DNA from: Bathymodiolus brooksi thiotrophic gill symbiont
GTDB taxonomy: Bacteria > Pseudomonadota > Gammaproteobacteria > PS1 > Pseudothioglobaceae
Assembly (NCBI RefSeq): GCF_903642095.1
Contig: NZ_CAHJWD020000269.1
Coordinates: 1-13,785 of the forward strand
Direction of reading: 5' to 3'
Length of the DNA stretch: 13,785 nt
Position numbers and translations under genes: made by a program
Notes under the pieces: model-generated
What the model was told of the DNA's origin: nothing
Databases searched by the model: none
What the model saw: only the letters and a program-made list of their open reading frames with translations
Part shown: piece after piece, positions 1 to 6,752 of the stretch
How positions within the stretch are numbered: position 1 is the stretch's first letter
Layout: each line of letters begins with the position of its first letter

Positions 1-941
1 CTAAATCCATTCATATCCACATACTTAAGAGGATTGTTGGTAGTGTAAGAATAGCGATTATAACTTTGTGTGCTATAAGGTGCTTGAATATTCGGATCAG
101 CACTTAAAAACCGCCCAATACTCGGGTCGTAAACCCGTCCATTCATATGAATAAAGCCCATCTCATCAATGTGTTCGTGCCCAGTAAAGCCTCGGTTAGT
201 TAGGGCAGGGATGATGGGGAGTAGTGGGTCGCTGGCACGCCAGTCGCCTTGACGTCTTTGTCCGAAGGCGGTGTATGCCATGCGTTCAACGATGTTACCT
301 TGTCCATTGGTAATGGTGTCAATAGAGCCAAGGTTATCGTAGTGGAGGTAGCGGGTTTTGTCGGGGATGGGTGATGTGCCTGCTGTTGTGTCTGTTTTAA
401 TGTTGATGGCAATGAGTTGACCGTCGGCGTAGATAAAGTGCTTATGTTCGGTGTTGGTGTTTTGTTTGATTTGTTCGTAGAGTTTGCCGATGTAGGTGGT
501 GGTAATGGTGGTGTTGCTACTGGCTTTGGTTTGGGTTTTTTGGTATCGGCTTCTATTGGGGGCATAGACAAAAGTGGTGTTGTCGTTGCTGTTGCTTTTA
601 GTAAAGCGTTTGGGTTTGTTAAAGGGTGTCCATTGGATGATTTTGGCATCGTAGATATAATCATTATTTGCTGTATTTGATATTATGGTGTTGGTGTTAT
701 CAATAACTTTTGTGGTTAGGGTGTAAGTGCCTGTGTTGCCACTATAGGCACCTACTGAAATACAGTAAGTATCGTTTGTGGTGGCAGTAAAGGTAAGTCT
801 TGAATTGTATCCAGTGCCGTCATCGTCGTTTGCTATGTTTGGGATTAGGTTGCCAGTGCTATTGTAAATGCTTTTGAGGTGGGGATCTGACAAAGTGCTG
901 TCTTGGGTGGGTTTGCCCTCTAGATTGAATTTGGTTTGCAT
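1..941 (-). CDS. RHS/YD-repeat protein, C-terminal part (5'-truncated, runs off the left edge)
   Basis: An unbroken minus-strand frame runs from an in-frame stop at 983-981 to base 1 with no stop, so the end lies outside the window. Reading from the first ATG (941), residues 1-80 resemble a bacterial pre-peptidase C-terminal (PPC) domain: FNLEG, TLSDPHLKSIYN, NDDDGTGYNSRLTFTAT, VGAYSGNTGTYTL. Residues 95-175 are YD/RHS-type (YIYDAK, WTPFNKPKRF, FVYAPNRSRYQK, HFIYADG). Residues 199-313 are the RHS-associated core (YLHYDNLGSIDTI, AYTAFGQRR, RGFTGHEHIDEMGFIHMNGR, YDPSIGRFLSADP, NPLKYVD). RHS/Tc proteins form a shell around a C-terminal toxin that starts just after this core, so the toxin would lie beyond base 1. 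The usual DPxG after the core reads DMNG here. There is no ribosome binding site near the ATG, no signal peptide, and far less than the usual >1000 residues, so this is probably a 5'-truncated remnant; family assignment is firm, functionality is not. Confidence 0.85.
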   Translation of the reverse strand, partial: MQTKFNLEGKPTQDSTLSDPHLKSIYNSTGNLIPNIANDDDGTGYNSRLTFTATTNDTYCISVGAYSGNTGTYTLTTKVIDNTNTIISNTANNDYIYDAKIIQWTPFNKPKRFTKSNSNDNTTFVYAPNRSRYQKTQTKASSNTTITTTYIGKLYEQIKQNTNTEHKHFIYADGQLIAINIKTDTTAGTSPIPDKTRYLHYDNLGSIDTITNGQGNIVERMAYTAFGQRRQGDWRASDPLLPIIPALTNRGFTGHEHIDEMGFIHMNGRVYDPSIGRFLSADPNIQAPYSTQSYNRYSYTTNNPLKYVDMNGF

Positions 942-980
942 GAGATAGTATTCTACCTTGTTGGGCTTTGAGTGGGGTTT

Positions 981-1282
981 TTATTTAATTTACACTGGCC
1001 TCTTTGTATTTGAACAAGTTCCAAGTTGAGATTTTGCCCCAAACTCCAAAAAGGATTATTGATACAAAAAAATAATGCGTAAAATATTAATTTGGTGTCC
1101 AGTCAAGTGGGGAACTTCAGTCTATCCCCATTATTGCTTTCCCTATTAATTCCCATTATCTCCTTTTAATTTTAAAATCCTAAACTCTGTTTGAAAGAGT
1201 ATCAACTCCTTTACTTTAGGTTGTCTTTTAAAGTCAAAAAAAGTATTATCCCTTTATTTAGGAATGAAAAAAATTAACGCTT
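981..1282. other. Gene-poor spacer between RHS remnant and methyltransferase
   Basis: About 300 very AT-rich bases with no convincing gene. On the minus strand, 951-1080 stays open for 30 or more codons in two different frames (one containing FWSLGQNLNLELVQIQRG, the other FGVWGKISTWNLFKYKEA). I recognise neither and they cannot both be real. A short inverted pair (ACTCT and AGAGT around 1193-1210) is too weak to call a terminator. Confidence 0.5.
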
Positions 1283-1894
1283 TTAAGTCTTTTGTAATAA
1301 AAAATAGTTGAAGTCTTGTGTGCTGCCATCGGGGTGGGGGTGGATTTCACTGGTGGTTTTAATTAATTTGAAATCTGTGTCTAGCAATAGGGTGATTTTA
1401 TCGCTATCATATTGCACGATGTTGAGTTCAGAGCATTGTTTTGGGCCTGTGGGTGCGAAGGTGGAGAGTAAAAAATATCCATTTGGCTTAAGGTATTGTT
1501 TGAGTTTTTGAATGTAGGTTTGTTGGTCTTTTTCATTGGTTAAAAAATGAAAAACTGCACGGTCGTGCCAAAGGTCAAATTGAGTATTGGTTTGAAATGT
1601 TAGGATATTTTCATGGTAAAAATGCACATGGTCAAGGTGATTTTCTAATCGCTTTTTCATTGTTTGAATGGCAATTTGTGAAATTTCTAATAGCGATAGG
1701 TGCTGGTAATTTTTCTCAAGTAAATTATCAGCTAATGCCGATACGCCTGAGCCGACATCAAGAATAGCATCATTTTTGTTGGTAATATCCAAAATCCAAT
1801 CCAATGAAATTGTAGACTGTGCTTGATGCCAACTAACTTTATTGTGGTTTTTGGTTGTGTAAATTGTATCCCAATGAGTGTGTGTGCTTGTCAT
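1283..1894 (-). CDS. Class I SAM-dependent methyltransferase
   Basis: A small cytoplasmic methyltransferase of the Rossmann-fold class; the substrate cannot be told from sequence. Numbered from the ATG at 1894 (203 residues): an N-terminal HWDTIY..VSWHQ segment typical of a family of about 200-residue methyltransferases, motif I ILDVGSG at 44-50 (SAM binding), an acidic residue at the end of strand 2 (LLEIS, E70), FDLWHDRAVFHFL at 106-118 (motif IV region), then LKPNGYFLLSTFAPTGP near 135-151. A second in-frame ATG at 1927 would add 11 residues. I prefer 1894 because family members begin a few residues before HWDxIY. Neither start has a good Shine-Dalgarno, and a TATAAT lies 7 bases upstream of the 1894 ATG, so a near-leaderless transcript is possible. 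It is a monocistronic gene, divergent from gloA. Family sure, start and role uncertain. Confidence 0.85.
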   Translation of the reverse strand: MTSTHTHWDTIYTTKNHNKVSWHQAQSTISLDWILDITNKNDAILDVGSGVSALADNLLEKNYQHLSLLEISQIAIQTMKKRLENHLDHVHFYHENILTFQTNTQFDLWHDRAVFHFLTNEKDQQTYIQKLKQYLKPNGYFLLSTFAPTGPKQCSELNIVQYDSDKITLLLDTDFKLIKTTSEIHPHPDGSTQDFNYFLLQKT

Positions 1895-2067
1895 TTGTTT
1901 GATTATAATGTATCGAGACTTTGGCATAAATATAAATAATTATCAAGAATTTTCGTTTTACCCACTTGGCAATTTTTCCAGCAACATTCAGCAAGTGCAA
2001 AAATTGAATTTTGCTAATCACTTATATTTATCAAAGGTCTTATTGAAATTATAGATAAGGATAATAA

Positions 2068-2457
2068 ATGAGAATTTTACATACAATGTTACGAGTTGGC
2101 GACTTGGATAAATCCATTGCTTTTTATACTGAGGTTTTGGGTATGCATCTATTGCGTCAAAAAGATTACCCTAAAGGAGAATTTACACTGGCGTTTTTAG
2201 GTTATGGGGCTGAGGCTGATAATACGGCATTGGAATTGACTTACAATTGGGGCAAAAGCAATTATGAAATAGGCACGGGATTTGGACATATTGCCATTAA
2301 TGTGGCGGATGTATATCAGGCGACTGCTGTGGCAAAAGAGCAGGGTGCTGAGGTTATTCGTGAGGCTGGGGCTATGAATGCGGGAAATACCATCGTTGCT
2401 TTTTTGAAAGACCCTGATGGTTATGAGATAGAGTTATTGTCTAAAAAGTTTGATTAG
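2068..2457 (+). CDS. gloA: Lactoylglutathione lyase (glyoxalase I)
   Basis: Converts the hemithioacetal of methylglyoxal and glutathione into S-lactoylglutathione, the first step of methylglyoxal detoxification in the cytoplasm. The 129 residues align end to end with the 135-residue E. coli enzyme: LHTMLRVGDLDKSIAFYTEV at the start, LELTYNWG in the middle, KDPDGYEIELL at the end. The four metal ligands of the Ni-dependent type sit at the same numbers as in E. coli: H5, E56, H74 and E122. The start at 2068 has a ribosome binding site AAGGA 7 bases upstream. It converges on recR with only 9 bases between the two stop codons and no clear terminator in the gap, so the two transcripts probably overlap. 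All catalytic features are intact. Confidence 0.97.
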   Translation: MRILHTMLRVGDLDKSIAFYTEVLGMHLLRQKDYPKGEFTLAFLGYGAEADNTALELTYNWGKSNYEIGTGFGHIAINVADVYQATAVAKEQGAEVIREAGAMNAGNTIVAFLKDPDGYEIELLSKKFD

Positions 2458-2466
2458 TTAGGGAGT

Positions 2467-3054
2467 CTACAAATCATAATCTTTGCGTCCAGAGAGGGCG
2501 TGTGCAATGGTGTTAATATCAGCATATTCAAGTTCTCCGCCGATTGGGAGTCCGTGGGCAATGCGAGTGATGCGGACATCAAAATGTTTTGCCATATTAC
2601 TAATGTAGTGTGCGGTAACTTCACCTTCAATGGTGGCGTTGGTGGCTAAAATGATTTCTTCGATACCTTGTTGGTGTAATTTTTGCTCTAATTCGTCTAA
2701 ACCCAGTTCGGCAGCGCCAATGCCGTCTATTGGTGAGAGGTAGCCACTTAGGACAAAATATTTGCCTTTATATACGCTACTTTGCTCAATGGCGTGAATG
2801 TCGGTGGGTGTTTCGACAATACAAAGTTGTGTGTTGGTGCGATTGTTATTGGCACAAATATTACAAATGTCTTTTTCACTGAGTGTGCGACATGATGAGC
2901 AGTGTTTAACATGTTCCATCGCATCAACTAGGGCTTTAGCGAGGTTTAAGCCACCTTCGCGATTGCGTTCTAATAGGTGATAAACAAAGCGTTGTGCGGT
3001 TTTTTTGCCAACACCCGGTAAAGTGCAAAAGGCTTCGTTGAGGGATTCAATCAT
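2467..3054 (-). CDS. recR: Recombination mediator protein RecR
   Basis: Acts with RecO (and RecF) to load RecA onto SSB-covered single-stranded gaps during daughter-strand gap repair. The 195 residues show a helix-hairpin-helix (LPGVGKKTAQR, 12-22), a zinc finger with Cys 52, 55, 64 and 67, a Toprim domain from about 78 (VETPTDIHAIE, LSPIDGIG, ATNATIEGEVTAHYI), and the closing RIAHGLPIGGELEYAD segment. The length is close to the 201 of E. coli, with about five residues fewer at the N-terminus. The ATG directly follows the ybaB stop (TAGATG) and has no own Shine-Dalgarno, so translation is probably coupled to ybaB. It is the last gene of the dnaX-ybaB-recR run, an arrangement conserved across bacteria. 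Confidence 0.97.
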   Translation of the reverse strand: MIESLNEAFCTLPGVGKKTAQRFVYHLLERNREGGLNLAKALVDAMEHVKHCSSCRTLSEKDICNICANNNRTNTQLCIVETPTDIHAIEQSSVYKGKYFVLSGYLSPIDGIGAAELGLDELEQKLHQQGIEEIILATNATIEGEVTAHYISNMAKHFDVRITRIAHGLPIGGELEYADINTIAHALSGRKDYDL

Positions 3055-3378
3055 CTAAAAGGGTAAATTTACACCACCTGGTAATTTCATGCCACCTGTG
3101 GCATCCTTCATTTTGGCGGCAGAAGCATCAGCAATTTGTTGATTGGCATCGTTAATGGCGGTTAAGATTAAATCTTCTAGTGTGTCTTTGTCATCCATTA
3201 CATCTGGGCTGATTTGAATATCGGTTGCTTGATGTTCGCCGTTGATGTTAATATTTACTACGCCACCGCCAGCAGTGCCTGTGGCGGTTAGTTGCTTAAT
3301 TTCTGCTTGTGCTTGTTGCACATTGTCTTGCATTTGCTGGGCTTTTTTCATCATACCAGCCATTCCACCTTTAAACAT
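3055..3378 (-). CDS. ybaB: YbaB/EbfC family nucleoid-associated protein
   Basis: A small dimeric DNA-binding protein of the YbaB/EbfC family, thought to bind the nucleoid as a 'tweezer' dimer. The 107 residues match the usual length (109 in E. coli). Features: an N-terminal MFKGGMAGMMKKAQQMQ helix, a long amphipathic helix to about 30, a beta-rich centre (GGGVVNININGEHQATDIQI), and a C-terminal helix with LEDLILTAINDANQ. The start is marked by a strong GGAGG six bases upstream, inside the end of dnaX; the two genes overlap by 8 bases (3371-3378). The C-terminus is Gly/Pro/Leu rich as in the family. It is placed between dnaX and recR as in most bacteria. Confidence 0.96.
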   Translation of the reverse strand: MFKGGMAGMMKKAQQMQDNVQQAQAEIKQLTATGTAGGGVVNININGEHQATDIQISPDVMDDKDTLEDLILTAINDANQQIADASAAKMKDATGGMKLPGGVNLPF

Positions 3379-4972
3379 TTCTTGCCTCCATTTTTATCTC
3401 TTTAATTGAATTTATATCTACCTTTGTATTAAAGGTTTGTTGTAATTTTTGCACGCCTTTATCGGCTAAAAAATCTTTTTGTAATACTGCTATTTTTTCA
3501 TTTTTAGCCTGTGTTTCTTTTTGTGCCAAAGTTTGAGTTTTGAGTTTATTAACGCTGATGTTTAGACTGAGTTTGCCAAAATTTTCTTGTAATTTATCTT
3601 GAATGGTGCGTTTGATGCTGTCTGTTAGTAAATTGGAAAATTTTTCATCCAAACTTAATGTAAGCGTTTGCTGGTCAGCACTTTCAAAGACGGTATTTTT
3701 AATCAACATATGCGCCATTGTGCTGAATTTAAGGGTATTTGCCATTTCTTCCCATTCGGCTTGAGAGTTGATATTAAGTGTTGATTGTTGCGTTTTAGGC
3801 TTAATTTCAGGTGTCGGTGCTAATTTAGGTGTTTTTTTTTCTAGCGTTTTTGTTTGTGGTGTCTTGTTGGGTGAGACTGATTTCGTCTTGTTGGGCGTAT
3901 TAGAGTGAAATGCCAGCATGCGTAATAGTGTCATTTCAAAGCCAATTTGCTCACTTGGTGCAAGTGGCAATTCTTTGTTACCATTAATGGCTATGTGATA
4001 AAACAACTGTAAATCTTGGGTAGATATTTTTGTGGCTAGTGTTTGAATGTCGTTAGCAATGTCTGTATTATCAAGACATTGTGCGATTGATATTTGGTGA
4101 AATAAGGCACTTAAATCTTTTAGTGCTTGGGTTAAGTTTTCGCCTTTGTGCGACAACTCTCTGACAAAGTTAATACACGCTTGTGCATCTTGATTGAGTA
4201 GGTGTTTTGCTAAAGTTAGAATGTCATCATGGAGCACCAAACCCAGCATTGCTTTAATGTCTTTGGTCATTACAGTGCCATTGCCATAGGCAATAGATTG
4301 GTCAAGTAGGCTCAATGCATCACGCATAGACCCATTGCCAAAGTCGGCAATTTGACTGAGTGCCAATTCTTCATATTTTAACTTTTCAGTCTCCATGATA
4401 AATTTTAGTTGACCTAGGATTTCTTCATGTGTAAGTTTTTGCAAGGTGAATTGTAAACACCGAGAAAGCACTGTGATAGGCACTTTTTGCGGATCTGTTG
4501 TTGCCAGCAAAAATTTAATATGCTTAGGTGGCTCTTCTAGTGTTTTTAGCAGTGCGTTAAAACTACTTTTTGAAAGCATATGCACTTCGTCAATCAGATA
4601 AATCTTATAACGATTTTTGGTTGGCATATATTGCGCATTTTCTAAAATATCACGCATATTGTCAACGCCTGTGTGCGATGCCGCATCCAATTCAATCAAA
4701 TCAACCGATTGTCCTTGGTCTATCTCGATACAAGTGGCACATTCGCCACAAGGTTTAGAGCTAACACCGCGTTCACAGTTGATGGATTTGGCAAAAATTC
4801 TTGCAATGGTGGTTTTACCTACTCCCCGTGTTCCTGTAAACAAGAAGCCATGGTGTAAATTATCCGCATCAAGCGCATTGATTAAAGTTTTAGTCGTGTG
4901 TATTTGACCCACCATCTCGCTAAAGGTGTGAGGACGATACTTGCGGGCTAAAACTTGATAAGGTTCGCTCAT
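3371..4972 (-). CDS. dnaX: DNA polymerase III subunit tau (and probably gamma)
   Basis: The ATPase of the clamp loader; it loads the beta clamp and, through its C-terminal part, holds the polymerase cores and helicase together. Of 533 residues (643 in E. coli), the AAA+ core includes Walker A GTRGVGKT (47-54), a zinc site Cys 66, 75, 78 and 81, Walker B LIDEVHML (126-133), sensor 1 LLATTD (155-160), the SRC motif (170-172) and sensor 2 GSMRDALSLLDQ near 224-235. Domain III ends near 360, followed by a Lys/Pro/Thr-rich linker and a C-terminal tau domain. An A9 run encodes residues 378-381, at the start of the linker; a shift there in either direction ends translation within four codons and would yield a gamma-like protein of about 382 residues (see findings). 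It lies downstream of the 4.5S RNA gene; no clear Shine-Dalgarno precedes the ATG. Confidence 0.96.
   Translation of the reverse strand: MSEPYQVLARKYRPHTFSEMVGQIHTTKTLINALDADNLHHGFLFTGTRGVGKTTIARIFAKSINCERGVSSKPCGECATCIEIDQGQSVDLIELDAASHTGVDNMRDILENAQYMPTKNRYKIYLIDEVHMLSKSSFNALLKTLEEPPKHIKFLLATTDPQKVPITVLSRCLQFTLQKLTHEEILGQLKFIMETEKLKYEELALSQIADFGNGSMRDALSLLDQSIAYGNGTVMTKDIKAMLGLVLHDDILTLAKHLLNQDAQACINFVRELSHKGENLTQALKDLSALFHQISIAQCLDNTDIANDIQTLATKISTQDLQLFYHIAINGNKELPLAPSEQIGFEMTLLRMLAFHSNTPNKTKSVSPNKTPQTKTLEKKTPKLAPTPEIKPKTQQSTLNINSQAEWEEMANTLKFSTMAHMLIKNTVFESADQQTLTLSLDEKFSNLLTDSIKRTIQDKLQENFGKLSLNISVNKLKTQTLAQKETQAKNEKIAVLQKDFLADKGVQKLQQTFNTKVDINSIKEIKMEARNV
3832..3840 (-). promoter_or_regulatory. 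A9 homopolymer: candidate frameshift/slippage site in dnaX
   Basis: Nine consecutive A on the coding strand (GAA AAA AAA ACA in the zero frame) just after the clamp-loader core. One added A or a -1 ribosomal shift gives E-K-K-N-T-stop; one lost A gives E-K-K-H-L-N-stop. No Shine-Dalgarno-like stimulator just upstream or strong stem-loop just downstream is visible, unlike E. coli dnaX; this is closer to the A9 transcriptional slippage known from Thermus thermophilus dnaX. Confidence 0.55.
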
Positions 4973-4991
4973 GTTCAGTTTATTGTATTTA

Positions 4992-5015
4992 AATCCTTTT
5001 GCTTGAAAAAGGATT
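4992..5015 (-). repeat. Perfect 9-bp hairpin in the ffs-dnaX spacer
   Basis: AATCCTTTT at 4992-5000 and AAAAGGATT at 5007-5015 form a perfect 9-bp stem with a 6-base loop. It lies between the T8 end of the SRP RNA gene and the dnaX ATG. It is not followed by a T-run in either direction, so it is not a standard terminator. It could be a processing site or a structured dnaX leader. Confidence 0.5.
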
Positions 5016-5029
5016 CGTATTAAAAAAAA

Positions 5030-5139
5030 GTGGCAGTGCCAGAATAACGGCTAACACATAAAAAAATTATTACCGTTGCTTCCTTCCGGATCTGGCGGAG
5101 TTCATAACTGTTTATTGTTAGTGCACCCTAGACACTGCC
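5030..5139 (-). ncRNA. ffs: 4.5S RNA (small bacterial signal recognition particle RNA)
   Basis: RNA of the signal recognition particle; pairs with Ffh to target nascent inner-membrane proteins. The minus strand carries the diagnostic apical segment ATCCGGAAGGAAGCAACGG (about 5091-5073), with the GGAA tetraloop at 5087-5084 and the asymmetric-loop bases AGCA seen in E. coli 4.5S RNA. The terminal helix is visible: GGCAGTG (5139-5133) pairs with CACTGCC (5038-5032), giving a hairpin of about 110 bases (114 in E. coli). T8 at 5029-5022 follows directly, so the RNA's own closing helix doubles as an intrinsic terminator. The ends are set from the helix and could be off by a few bases. Location upstream of dnaX-ybaB-recR matches the order in Bacillus and others. 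Confidence 0.93.
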
Positions 5140-5146
5140 GAAATTT

Positions 5147-5152
5147 ATTTTA
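5147..5152 (-). promoter_or_regulatory. Candidate -10 element of the 4.5S RNA gene
   Basis: TAAAAT on the minus strand ends 6-7 bases before the predicted RNA 5' end at 5140/5139, the expected distance. No good -35 box is visible at 16-18 bases; the best match (TCAACA) is 15 bases upstream, within the end of murU. Confidence 0.4.
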
Positions 5153-5160
5153 CTTGAATT

Positions 5161-5823
5161 TTAGATTTGTTGATTGATTAATTCAAGGCGTTTGGGTGTG
5201 CCAATATCTTGCCAATATCCTGAGTGGTGTTCGCCTGTTAATTGCTGGTTATCAATTGCCTCTTTAAGTAGCGGGTAAAGAGCTAATGCACTTTGAGTGT
5301 GAATATGATTTTTAAAGAAATTAGGGCGATAAATGCCTATGCCAGAAAAGGTAAGGCGGTTATTTTTATTACAATTAATTTTCTGCTCAGTGTCAATAAA
5401 AAAATCACCATTAGGATGATGTTCAGGGTTGTTGACTAATACAAGGTGGGCTAGCGAGTTGGTTGGCAGGGTGAGTGAGGATAAATCATAATCACACAAT
5501 ATATCAGAATTAATGATAATAAAGGGCTGGTTGCCTAATAAGGGTAGGGCTTGAATAATACCACCTGCAGTTTCTAGGGCGTGTTGTTCGGTGCTATATT
5601 GGAGTTTTACGCCGAATTTTTTGCCATTGCCTAGATGCGTCTGAATTTGTTCGCCTAGGTAGGAGGTATTAATGACAATGTCGGTAATACCTGCGTTTTT
5701 TAGCGCACAGATGCTGTGTTCAATCAAGGGTTTGCCTTTGGCGTTGAGCAAAGGTTTGGGCATATTTTTGGTGAGTGGCATCATACGCTCCCCTCTGCCA
5801 GCGGCTAAAATCATAGCTTTCAT
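5161..5823 (-). CDS. murU: N-acetylmuramate alpha-1-phosphate uridylyltransferase (MurU type)
   Basis: Transfers UMP to MurNAc-alpha-1-phosphate, giving UDP-MurNAc, the last step of the cell-wall recycling route described in Pseudomonas. The 220 residues (about 223 in P. putida MurU) form a single sugar-nucleotidyltransferase domain: LAAGRGERMMPLT (6-18) with the following PKPLL (22-26), ETAGGI (84-89) for base/sugar contact, and INSDI (104-108), whose Asp should bind the metal. The C-terminal GYWQDIGTPKRLE is the usual strand-and-loop of this family. The ATG overlaps the amgK stop (ATGA) and has a GAAGG seven bases upstream. The adjoining amgK, which makes its substrate, is the main reason to name it MurU rather than a glucose- or mannose-1-phosphate transferase. 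It is the last gene of the murein run. Confidence 0.9.
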   Translation of the reverse strand: MKAMILAAGRGERMMPLTKNMPKPLLNAKGKPLIEHSICALKNAGITDIVINTSYLGEQIQTHLGNGKKFGVKLQYSTEQHALETAGGIIQALPLLGNQPFIIINSDILCDYDLSSLTLPTNSLAHLVLVNNPEHHPNGDFFIDTEQKINCNKNNRLTFSGIGIYRPNFFKNHIHTQSALALYPLLKEAIDNQQLTGEHHSGYWQDIGTPKRLELINQQI

Positions 5824-6752
5824 AAAAATACCTTCAAAATAGCGAACTCTGGATATTTATCAGCAATTTGCAATACATATTTTTTAACCAATGGAATGTT
5901 ATTTAGATATTGGTGTTTATCATCACGCATTGACAAGCGTTTAAAAATGCCAAGAATTTTTAAATGGCGTTGCAAACCCATTAAATCAAATTGTTTTTCA
6001 AACTGTGAAAAGTTAAGTTTGATATGGGCTTGCGTGTGGTAATAGCGTAATAAAATTTGTATTTCATCTGTCGATAATTCAAGGTAGGCATCTTTTAACA
6101 AGGAGCATAAATCGTAAGTGTTTGAACCAATCACAGCATCTTGAAAATCAATGACGGCAATTTTCTCTTTAATGACCATTAAATTGCGTGCATGGTAATC
6201 TCGGTGGACAAAGACTTGGGGGGAGTTTTGCGCATTATCGCTGAGTAATTGAAAAATATCGGTTAGCAATAATGGAGAAGGGTTTGCCTTCTTCTGTGGC
6301 AAATACCAGTCAATTAGTAATTGCATTTCATTTGTTAATAGCACATTATCGTATAAAGGCAAGTCTTTGTTTTGATAGTCAATTTTTTGTATTTTTATAA
6401 GTTCGTTAATGGCTTTTTTATACAGATTGATACGATTATTTTCATTTAGTGCTTGCAAGAAAGTAACATTACCCAAGTCTTCTAGCAGTAAAAAACCTTG
6501 CACTAAATCTGTTTCAATAATCTTGGGCGCATAAATATTATTTGCATTTAAAAGCGTGGCAATTTTAATAAATGTATCGCTGTTTTCTTTTTCTGGTGGT
6601 GCATCCATGGCAATAAAAGTGGCATTATTGCGTTCAATTCTAAAATAACGGCGAAAACTGGCATCGTCACTGGCACTGGTGATAACAAAGTTTTCATCGC
6701 CAAAAAAATGTGCCAACCAATCAGTTAATAGGTCAAGTCGTAAATCAGTCAT
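5820..6752 (-). CDS. amgK: Anomeric MurNAc/GlcNAc kinase (AmgK type phosphotransferase)
   Basis: Phosphorylates MurNAc (and GlcNAc) at the anomeric carbon, feeding MurU in the recycling pathway that bypasses the fosfomycin target MurA. The 310-residue protein has an aminoglycoside-phosphotransferase-like kinase fold: SDDASFRRYFRIE (28-40), FLLLEDLG (87-94) at the hinge, the catalytic loop VHRDYHARNLM (182-192, D185 as likely base) and IDFQDA (201-206, D202 metal ligand). It overlaps dat by 8 bases at its start and murU by 4 at its stop, so translation is likely coupled. In pseudomonads amgK-murU lie near lptD/surA; here they sit at the end of the rodA-dacA operon. The kinase fold is sure; the substrate rests on the match to AmgK and on its partner murU. 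Confidence 0.9.
   Translation of the reverse strand: MTDLRLDLLTDWLAHFFGDENFVITSASDDASFRRYFRIERNNATFIAMDAPPEKENSDTFIKIATLLNANNIYAPKIIETDLVQGFLLLEDLGNVTFLQALNENNRINLYKKAINELIKIQKIDYQNKDLPLYDNVLLTNEMQLLIDWYLPQKKANPSPLLLTDIFQLLSDNAQNSPQVFVHRDYHARNLMVIKEKIAVIDFQDAVIGSNTYDLCSLLKDAYLELSTDEIQILLRYYHTQAHIKLNFSQFEKQFDLMGLQRHLKILGIFKRLSMRDDKHQYLNNIPLVKKYVLQIADKYPEFAILKVFL

Noticed and set aside
200..680. Long open frames on both strands inside the RHS remnant (154 and 87 codons)
   Set aside because: They are in other frames of the RHS region; Thr/Pro/Ser-rich and hydrophobic compositions without motifs mark them as shadows, while the third frame has clear RHS homology.
1839..2021. 60-codon minus-strand frame overlapping the methyltransferase start
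   Set aside because: Overlaps the methyltransferase in another frame and has no motif or ribosome binding site.
2000..2056. Promoter of gloA from TTGAAT/TATATT or TTATCA/TATAGA pairs
   Set aside because: The first has a 13-base spacer; the second would start transcription after the Shine-Dalgarno region, so neither is convincing.
3300..3420. Apparent direct/inverted repeats around the ybaB-dnaX junction
   Set aside because: They come from Gln/Met codon repetition and the overlapping Shine-Dalgarno, not from a structured element.
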